From Chiayiivirga sp. (GTDB lineage: Bacteria > Pseudomonadota > Gammaproteobacteria > Xanthomonadales > Xanthomonadaceae), in the NCBI GenBank assembly GCA_022647565.1, contig JALCLA010000001.1:682001-746000 (forward strand): a stretch of DNA of 64,000 nt. The letters run 5' to 3'. This document shows, one piece after another, positions 59,036-64,000 of the stretch (position 1 is its first letter; each line of letters opens with the position of its first letter). The notes below the pieces were generated by a model. It ran no database searches. It saw only the letters and a program-made list of their open reading frames with translations, and had not been told where the DNA came from. Position numbers and translations under genes: made by a program.

Positions 59036-59183
59036 TTTCGCAAAGGACGCAAAGGAAAGGCAAGGGCAAGGTCGCGAAGGAAAGGCAGGAGTGGGCTGAG
59101 GCGGGGCGCCACGCCTCGCGAGGAGCCAATCTCAACGCAGTTCTTTGCGAGCTTTCTGCTTTTCCTTTGCGTCCTTTGCGAAA
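59036..59183. repeat. 20-bp inverted repeat in the 302-base gap between etfB and cysNC
   Basis: TTTCGCAAAGGACGCAAAGG at 59036-59055 is matched exactly by its reverse complement at 59164-59183, with about 108 bases between. Extra copies of the CGCAAAGG/CGAAGG word lie around 59070-59085. The surrounding gap (58902-59203) has no gene. It has the look of a small mobile or palindromic interspersed element and could also form a long hairpin after cysNC. A promoter for etfB probably lies at its left edge, but no clear boxes are seen. Confidence 0.7.
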
Positions 59184-59203
59184 ACGCCTTTTTGATCTTC
59201 CCT

Positions 59204-61060
59204 TCATCCCCCGAGCAGGCGTTTCACCACCCGTTCCGCCGCCCGGTCGGCGGCTTCGGTCGCCCCTTCGAGGCGCAGTTCCGGCGCCAGCGGCGCCTCG
59301 TAGGGCGCGCTGATGCCCGTGAAATTCGGAATTTCGCCGGCCCGCGCGCGGCGGTACAGGCCCTTCACGTCGCGCGCCTCGCACACGCTCAAGGGCGTAT
59401 CGACGAAGACTTCGATGAACTCGCCGGCGCCGAAGCGCTCGCGCGCGAACTGGCGTTCGCTGCGGTAGGGCGAGATAAAACTCACCAGCACGATCAGGCC
59501 GGCGTCCACCATCAGCCGTGCCACCTCCGCCACGCGCCGGATGTTCTCGACCCGATCTTCCTCGGTGAAGCCAAGGTCGCGGTTGAGGCCGTGGCGCACA
59601 TTGTCGCCGTCGAGCAGGTAGGTGTGATGGCCGAGCGCGTGCAGGCGCTTTTCCACCAGGTTCGCAATGGTCGACTTGCCCGAGCCCGAAAGCCCGGTGA
59701 ACCAGAGGCAGGACGCGGTCTGGTGCTTGAGCGCGGCGCGCGCCGCGCGGTCGACATCCAGATGCTGCCAGTGCAGGTTGCCGGCGCGGCGCAGGGCGAA
59801 ATCGAGCGTGCCGGCGGCCACCGTGGCGTTCGACTGGCGGTCGATCAGGATGAAGCTGCCCAGTTCGCGTTCCTGCGCGTGCGACGCGAACGCAATCGGT
59901 TGGTCGCAGCTCAGGTTGCAGCAGGCGACTTCGTTCAGCTCCAGGCGCTTGGCCGCGAGGTGCTCCTGCGTGTCGACGTCGATTCGGTGCTTGATCTCGG
60001 TGATCTGGGCGGTGACCGTGCGCGTGCCGAGCTTGAGCAGGTAGGGCCGGCCCGGGACGAGGGCGTGGTCGCCCATCCAGAGCAGGTGCGCGGCAAACTG
60101 GTCCGCCACCTGTGGCGGGTCGCCGGCTGCGGCCAGCACGTCGCCCCGGCTCACGTCGAGTTCGTCGCTCAGGGTCAGCGTGATCGCCTGCCCGGGCTCG
60201 GCGCGAACGAGATCGCCGTCCGGGCCGAGCACACGCTCGACGCGCGAGCGCCGGCCCGAGGGCAGCGCCACCACATCGTCGCCCACCGTCACGGCGCCAC
60301 CGATCAGGCTGCCGGCATAGCCGCGAAAATCGGCGTGCGGGCGGTTCACCCACTGCACCGGCAGGCGAAAGCCGCGCGCCGGCGGCGACGCGATCCGCAC
60401 CGCTTCGAGGTGCTCCAGCAAGGCCGGGCCGGCGTACCACGGCGTGGCCCCGGAACGCGTGGTGAGGTTGTCGCCGTTCAGTGCCGAGAGCGGGATTGCC
60501 TGCACCTTCGGAATGCCGAGGCGTTCGGCCAATGCGTGGTACTCGGCCACGATGGCGTCGAACACGCCCTGGTCGTAGTCGACCAGATCCATCTTGTTCA
60601 CCGCCAGCACCACGTGGCTCAGGCCCAGCAACGAGACGATGTAGCTGTGGCGGCGGGTCTGGGTGAGCACGCCGCGGCGCGCATCGACCAGCACGATGGC
60701 GAGGTCGGCGGTGGACGCGCCGGTGGCCATGTTGCGGGTGTACTGCGCGTGGCCGGGGCAGTCGGCGACGATGAAGCTGCGCTTGTCGGTGGAGAAGTAG
60801 CGATACGCGACATCGATGGTGATGCCCTGCTCGCGCTCGGCCTCCAGGCCATCGAGCAACAGGGCGTAGTCGATGTTCTCGCCCTGGGTGCCAAAGCGCG
60901 CGCTGTCGGCGTTGAGCGCGGCGAGTTGGTCGTCGTAGAGGCGCTTGCTGTCGAACAGCAGGCGGCCGATCAAGGTGCTCTTGCCGTCATCCACGCTGCC
61001 GCAGGTGATGAAGCGCAGCAGGCCTTTGGTTTCGTGTTGCCTGAGGTACTCGGCGATCAT
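59204..61060 (-). CDS. cysNC: bifunctional sulfate adenylyltransferase large subunit/APS kinase
   Basis: A 618-residue fusion. The N-terminal CysN GTPase (about 1-415) has [15 protein letters not shown] (P-loop), [12 protein letters not shown] and NKMDLVD. The C-terminal CysC kinase (about 430-618) has a second P-loop, [15 protein letters not shown], and [14 protein letters not shown]. With CysD it makes APS from sulfate and ATP, and its kinase part makes PAPS. ATG 61060 is taken because the longer reading would run through the palindrome array. PAPS can feed cysteine synthesis or sulfation. Confidence 0.96.
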   Translation of the reverse strand: MIAEYLRQHETKGLLRFITCGSVDDGKSTLIGRLLFDSKRLYDDQLAALNADSARFGTQGENIDYALLLDGLEAEREQGITIDVAYRYFSTDKRSFIVADCPGHAQYTRNMATGASTADLAIVLVDARRGVLTQTRRHSYIVSLLGLSHVVLAVNKMDLVDYDQGVFDAIVAEYHALAERLGIPKVQAIPLSALNGDNLTTRSGATPWYAGPALLEHLEAVRIASPPARGFRLPVQWVNRPHADFRGYAGSLIGGAVTVGDDVVALPSGRRSRVERVLGPDGDLVRAEPGQAITLTLSDELDVSRGDVLAAAGDPPQVADQFAAHLLWMGDHALVPGRPYLLKLGTRTVTAQITEIKHRIDVDTQEHLAAKRLELNEVACCNLSCDQPIAFASHAQERELGSFILIDRQSNATVAAGTLDFALRRAGNLHWQHLDVDRAARAALKHQTASCLWFTGLSGSGKSTIANLVEKRLHALGHHTYLLDGDNVRHGLNRDLGFTEEDRVENIRRVAEVARLMVDAGLIVLVSFISPYRSERQFARERFGAGEFIEVFVDTPLSVCEARDVKGLYRRARAGEIPNFTGISAPYEAPLAPELRLEGATEAADRAAERVVKRLLGG

Positions 61061-61067
61061 GGGGCGA

Positions 61068-61259
61068 CCCCCATCCCAGCCTTCCCCCGCGCGCGGGGGA
61101 AGGAGTTGTGCGCTCTTCGGACTTGCCTTGTCCCTCGTGCGCGGAGCACGGAGTTGAGTGCTCTTTCGGTTAGCCCCGTCCCCCGCGTGCAGAGCAAGGA
61201 CAAGCGCGCAGCTTCGTTCTGCCCCTTCCCCCGCGCGCGGGGGAAGGTCGGGATGGGGG
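61068..61259. repeat. palindrome array between cysD and cysNC
   Basis: Four units spaced about 46-48 bases apart (starting near 61080, 61126, 61174 and 61222) lie in the 208-base gap. The outer two are full REP-like palindromes (CCTTCCCCCGCGCGCGGGGG core) and are inverted to each other, with the CCCCCATCCC lead on the outside at 61068 and its complement at 61248-61259. The inner two are degenerate hairpins, such as CGTGC-GCGGA-GCACG at 61136-61150. Linkers resemble each other. Confidence 0.8.
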
Positions 61260-61268
61260 CGTGTGGCA

Positions 61269-62180
61269 TCAGAAATACCCCTCCTGCTTTTTTTTCTCCA
61301 TCGAGGCGCCTGCATCGCGGTCGATCACGCGGCCCTGGCGTTCGGAACTGCGCGCCACCAGCATTTCGGCGATGACTTTTTCCAGCGTGTCGGCGTCGGA
61401 ATCGATTGCGCCGGTGAGCGGATAACAGCCGAGAGTGCGGAAGCGCACTCGTCGTTGCTGCGGGACTTCGCCGGATTGGAGCGGAAGGCGTTCGTCATCC
61501 ACCAGAATCAATGCGCCGTCGCGCTCCACCACCGGCCGCGTCGCGGCGAAATACAGCGGCACCACCGGGATCTGCTCGCGCCAGATGTAAAGCCATACAT
61601 CCAACTCGGTCCAGTTCGAGAGCGGAAACACGCGCAGCGATTCGCCGGGCCCCAGGCGCGTGTTGTACAGGTTCCACAGCTCCGGGCGCTGCGCCTTCGG
61701 GTCCCAGCGCTGCTGCGCGCTGCGGAACGAGAACACGCGCTCCTTGGCGCGCGATTTCTCCTCGTCACGGCGCGCGCCGCCGATGGCGGCGTCGAAACCG
61801 AACTTCGCCAGCGCCTGCTTCAGGCCTTGCGTTTTCATCACGTCGGTATGCACGGCCGAACCATGCGAGAACGGTCCGATGCCTTCGCGCACGCCGTCGG
61901 GATTGATGTGCACGCGCAACTCGACCCCGGATTCGGCCGCGCGCCGGTCACGGAACGCGATCATCTCGCGGAACTTCCAGGTCGTATCGACGTGCAGCAG
62001 CGGAATCGGCGGCTTGGCCGGCGCAAAGGCCTTGAGCAACAGGTGCAGCAGCACCGAGCTGTCCTTGCCGATCGAATACAGCAGCACCGGATTCCGGCAT
62101 TCGGCCGCTACTTCGCGCAGGATGTGGATGCTCTCGGCTTCGAGACGGTCGAGATGATTGAGGGGAGGGAAGGCACTCAT
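61269..62180 (-). CDS. cysD: sulfate adenylyltransferase small subunit
   Basis: A 303-residue PP-loop ATP pyrophosphatase. [20 protein letters not shown] opens the protein, [20 protein letters not shown] is the PP-loop, and [20 protein letters not shown] is the conserved catalytic loop; the end is EKKKQEGYF, as in other CysD. It combines with the CysN part of the next gene. The palindrome array separates the two, so their relative expression may be set there. Confidence 0.97.
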   Translation of the reverse strand: MSAFPPLNHLDRLEAESIHILREVAAECRNPVLLYSIGKDSSVLLHLLLKAFAPAKPPIPLLHVDTTWKFREMIAFRDRRAAESGVELRVHINPDGVREGIGPFSHGSAVHTDVMKTQGLKQALAKFGFDAAIGGARRDEEKSRAKERVFSFRSAQQRWDPKAQRPELWNLYNTRLGPGESLRVFPLSNWTELDVWLYIWREQIPVVPLYFAATRPVVERDGALILVDDERLPLQSGEVPQQRRVRFRTLGCYPLTGAIDSDADTLEKVIAEMLVARSSERQGRVIDRDAGASMEKKKQEGYF

Positions 62181-62256
62181 TGGTCGCACAGTGTCGGCGA
62201 GCCACGCGGACGACGCAAACCACTGCGGGGCATAAGCAAACAACGCCACGCCACGC

Positions 62257-62330
62257 GTAGAGCCGCGCTTGCTCGGCTGCTGTTGCTCGCAGGCTTTGAG
62301 ATCAGGGCAGCGCAGCAAACTCCGCTCTAC
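62257..62330. repeat. inverted pair of GTAG-headed REP palindromes
   Basis: GTAGAGCCGCGCTTGCTCGG begins at 62257, and a related unit on the other strand spans 62309-62330 (complement reads GTAGAGCGGAGTTTGCTGCG). GTAG-headed palindromes are the SMAG-type family known in Stenotrophomonas. The right-hand unit overlaps the end of the ATP-grasp gene and its GTAG supplies that gene's TAG stop codon. Confidence 0.75.
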
Positions 62331-63187
62331 GCGAGCCGCTGCGCGAGCGCACGGGCGAAGCGCGCCGCCGCGCCCGGCGCCGTCGCGAAAAACAGCGAGG
62401 GTTCGGTCAGTTCGAGTTCGAGCAATTGCGGGCCCTGTTCGGACGGCAACAGGTCGACCCGTGCATAGGCCAGCGGCGCGAAAGGCAGCGCGGCCAGCAC
62501 CTGCTTCGCGGCCAGGCGCTCGGCATCGGAGGGTTTGCGTGCGCTGATGCGTTCTGGCGCAAACAGCGCGCGGGTTGCGTCTTCACCCCGGCGCAGCAGC
62601 GGCGCCTTGCGGATCGCATGCGAGAAACGGCCGTCGAAGTAAACCAGCGCGGTCTCGCCGTCTTCGTCCACCGCGCGCAGATACGGCTGCACCAGCACGC
62701 TGCGGTCTTGCGACAGCAGGTCGCGCGCGTGTTCGATCGCTGCGTGGCGTTCGGCGTGGACGAAACGTCGCGCACCGCGTGAGCCGGCGCCCACGCAAGG
62801 CTTCACCACGAACTCGTCGAATTCGGGAAATCGATCCGGCTTCTCGCCCGGCTCGATGTAATGCGACTCGATCACCGGCACGCGCTGCCGCGCCAGTTCG
62901 CCAAGGTAATGCTTGTCGGTGTTCCAGCGCACCACATCGAGCGGATTGAGCAGCCTCGTGCGCGTCGATACGCGCTCGCACCAGCGCAGGAACTCGGCAA
63001 GGCGCTCGGTGTAATCCCAGGGCGAACGCAGCAGCACCGCATCGAATCGCGACCACGACACGCTGGCATCGTCCCAGGCCACGATATCGGCACGCAGCCC
63101 GGCCTCCTCGCATGCCGCCTGCAAGGGATGCAGGTCGTCGTCGGTGGCGGCGGCGCAGATTGCGGTGGCGAGGGCGAGGGTGGGCAT
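62327..63187 (-). CDS. ATP-grasp family protein (RimK/glutathione synthetase-like)
   Basis: A 286-residue protein. The N-terminal part has [20 protein letters not shown] and [17 protein letters not shown] (about 54-95). The ATP-grasp region follows with [41 protein letters not shown] and a late [12 protein letters not shown] metal/ATP motif. It should join a carboxylate to an amine or thiol with ATP, substrate unknown. It lies 4 bases after the stop of the upstream dehydrogenase gene in transcription order, so they may be co-transcribed. Confidence 0.8.
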   Translation of the reverse strand: MPTLALATAICAAATDDDLHPLQAACEEAGLRADIVAWDDASVSWSRFDAVLLRSPWDYTERLAEFLRWCERVSTRTRLLNPLDVVRWNTDKHYLGELARQRVPVIESHYIEPGEKPDRFPEFDEFVVKPCVGAGSRGARRFVHAERHAAIEHARDLLSQDRSVLVQPYLRAVDEDGETALVYFDGRFSHAIRKAPLLRRGEDATRALFAPERISARKPSDAERLAAKQVLAALPFAPLAYARVDLLPSEQGPQLLELELTEPSLFFATAPGAAARFARALAQRLA

Positions 63188-63191
63188 GTGT

Positions 63192-64000
63192 CTACAGGCG
63201 GCCGTCGACCTGATCCTTGTCGAACAGGCCCTTCACGTCATACAGCACCGAGGTCTCATCGCGCAACATGGACCGGATGCGAGCGACGCCCGCATCACGG
63301 AACTGCTGGTGTGCCACGCAAACCAGCACCGCGTCGTAGTCGGCGCTGTCGGGCAGCTGCCCCAGCAGCTCCACGCCATACTCGCGCCGGGCTTCGTCGC
63401 GATCCACCCACGGGTCAAAGATCTCGACCTGGGTGGCGAAGTCGCGGAACTCGGCGATCAGATCGACGACGCGCGTGTTGCGCAGATCCGGGCAGTTTTC
63501 CTTGAAGGCGAATCCGAGCAGCAGCACGCGTGCGCCCGCGACAGTCTGGCCCTTGCACACCATGATCTTGACGACCTCGGCGGCGACGTGGCGACCCATG
63601 GCCTCGTTGATGCGGCGGCAGGCGAGCAGGATGTCCGGGTAGTAACCCACTTCCTGCGCCTTCTGGATCAGGTAGTAGGGATCTACGCCGATGCAGTGTC
63701 CGCCGACGAGGCCGGGCTTGAACGGCAGGAAGTTCCACTTGGTGCCGGCGGCCGCAAGCACGTCGTGCGTGTCGATGCCGAGTCGATGGAAGATCAACGC
63801 GAACTCGTTGATCAGCGCGATGTTGGCGTCGCGTTGCGTGTTCTCGATCACCTTGGCCGCTTCCGCCACGCGCAGGCTGGGAGCCTTGTGCGTGCCGGCG
63901 CTGATGATGCGGCGATACAGCGCGTCGACGAAGTCGGCAGTGTCCGGTGTCGAGCCGGAGGTGACCTTGGGAATCGTGGTGAGCCGATGCTGTGTGTCAC
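63192..64000 (-). CDS. nucleotide-sugar dehydrogenase, TviB/WbpA type (5' part outside window)
   Basis: The C-terminal 269 codons of a UDP-N-acetylhexosamine 6-dehydrogenase. It begins inside HRLTTIPKVTSGSTPDTADF and continues RIISAGTHKAPSLRVAEAAK and ENTQRDANIALINEFA. The catalytic cysteine is in GLVGGHCIGVDPYYLIQ, and GFAFKENCPDLRNTRVVDLI opens the C-terminal domain. This subgroup makes UDP-GalNAcA or UDP-GlcNAcA, different from WecC. It suggests a further sugar locus beyond the right edge. Confidence 0.92.
   Translation of the reverse strand, partial: DTQHRLTTIPKVTSGSTPDTADFVDALYRRIISAGTHKAPSLRVAEAAKVIENTQRDANIALINEFALIFHRLGIDTHDVLAAAGTKWNFLPFKPGLVGGHCIGVDPYYLIQKAQEVGYYPDILLACRRINEAMGRHVAAEVVKIMVCKGQTVAGARVLLLGFAFKENCPDLRNTRVVDLIAEFRDFATQVEIFDPWVDRDEARREYGVELLGQLPDSADYDAVLVCVAHQQFRDAGVARIRSMLRDETSVLYDVKGLFDKDQVDGRL

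Noticed and set aside
61068..61259. Possible CRISPR array
   Set aside because: Only four units, spaced 46-48 bases, with palindromic and partly degenerate repeats and similar linkers; no cas genes nearby. A REP-type array fits better.

Overview
The window is GC-rich, densely coding bacterial chromosome. Gene content points to a gammaproteobacterium of the Xanthomonadales/Lysobacterales: an aromatic amino-acid catabolic block with two POT peptide transporters, PilU, a cystathionine beta-synthase/lyase pair, a large secreted subtilase ending in a GFE-type tail, and GTAG-headed extragenic palindromes of the kind known from Stenotrophomonas. Genus-level placement is inference. There are no rRNA or tRNA genes, no prophage, no CRISPR array and no insertion sequence that I can see.

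Layout. (1) 1-9.7 kb: the end of tryptophan 2,3-dioxygenase, two POT peptide transporters, an MFS transporter broken by two single-base shifts, a MarR-type regulator broken by one, and the tyrosine/homogentisate operon hppD-hmgA-fah-maiA, which yields fumarate and acetoacetate. A promoter with an overlapping palindromic operator lies between the regulator and hppD. (2) 9.8-20.8 kb: a 1525-residue secreted S8 protease with very similar tandem 288-bp repeats, pilU, a lipoprotein/OmpA pair, a YdcH-like protein, and the reverse transsulfuration pair cbs plus cystathionine gamma-lyase. (3) 20.8-52.3 kb: about 31 kb of surface-polysaccharide genes. The first part (20.8-31.8 kb) has glycosyltransferases, an RmlC-like cupin, two flippases, a Wzz-like protein, a Wzy-like polymerase and an unusual 1014-residue exported repeat/transglutaminase-like protein. 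The second part (32.0-51.2 kb) is one tightly packed operon: wecB and wecC (UDP-ManNAcA), two copies of an oxidoreductase plus heparinase-like module, a WbpS-like amidotransferase, a flippase, acetyltransferase, methyltransferase, two glycosyltransferases and a polymerase. A WecA/MraY-type initiating transferase faces it from the opposite strand. (4) 52.5-64 kb: scoA and scoB (acetoacetate activation) separated by a nucleotidyltransferase cassette that carries a frame-shifting 13-bp duplication; an acyltransferase and a GT2; etfBA; cysD and cysNC (sulfate activation) separated by a palindrome array; an ATP-grasp gene; and the 3' part of a second nucleotide-sugar dehydrogenase, which suggests another sugar locus beyond the edge.

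How the parts connect: aromatic amino acids taken up as peptides can be degraded to acetoacetate, which ScoAB can convert to acetoacetyl-CoA. The polysaccharide operon probably builds a repeat unit containing an N-acetylmannosaminuronic acid that may be amidated. The most unusual items are the duplicated oxidoreductase/heparinase module, the repeat-plus-transglutaminase protein, the cassette nested between scoA and scoB, and the structured repeats around cysD/cysNC. Four frame disruptions (near 3925, 4493, 5273 and 53797) should be checked against raw reads before any is called a true pseudogene.
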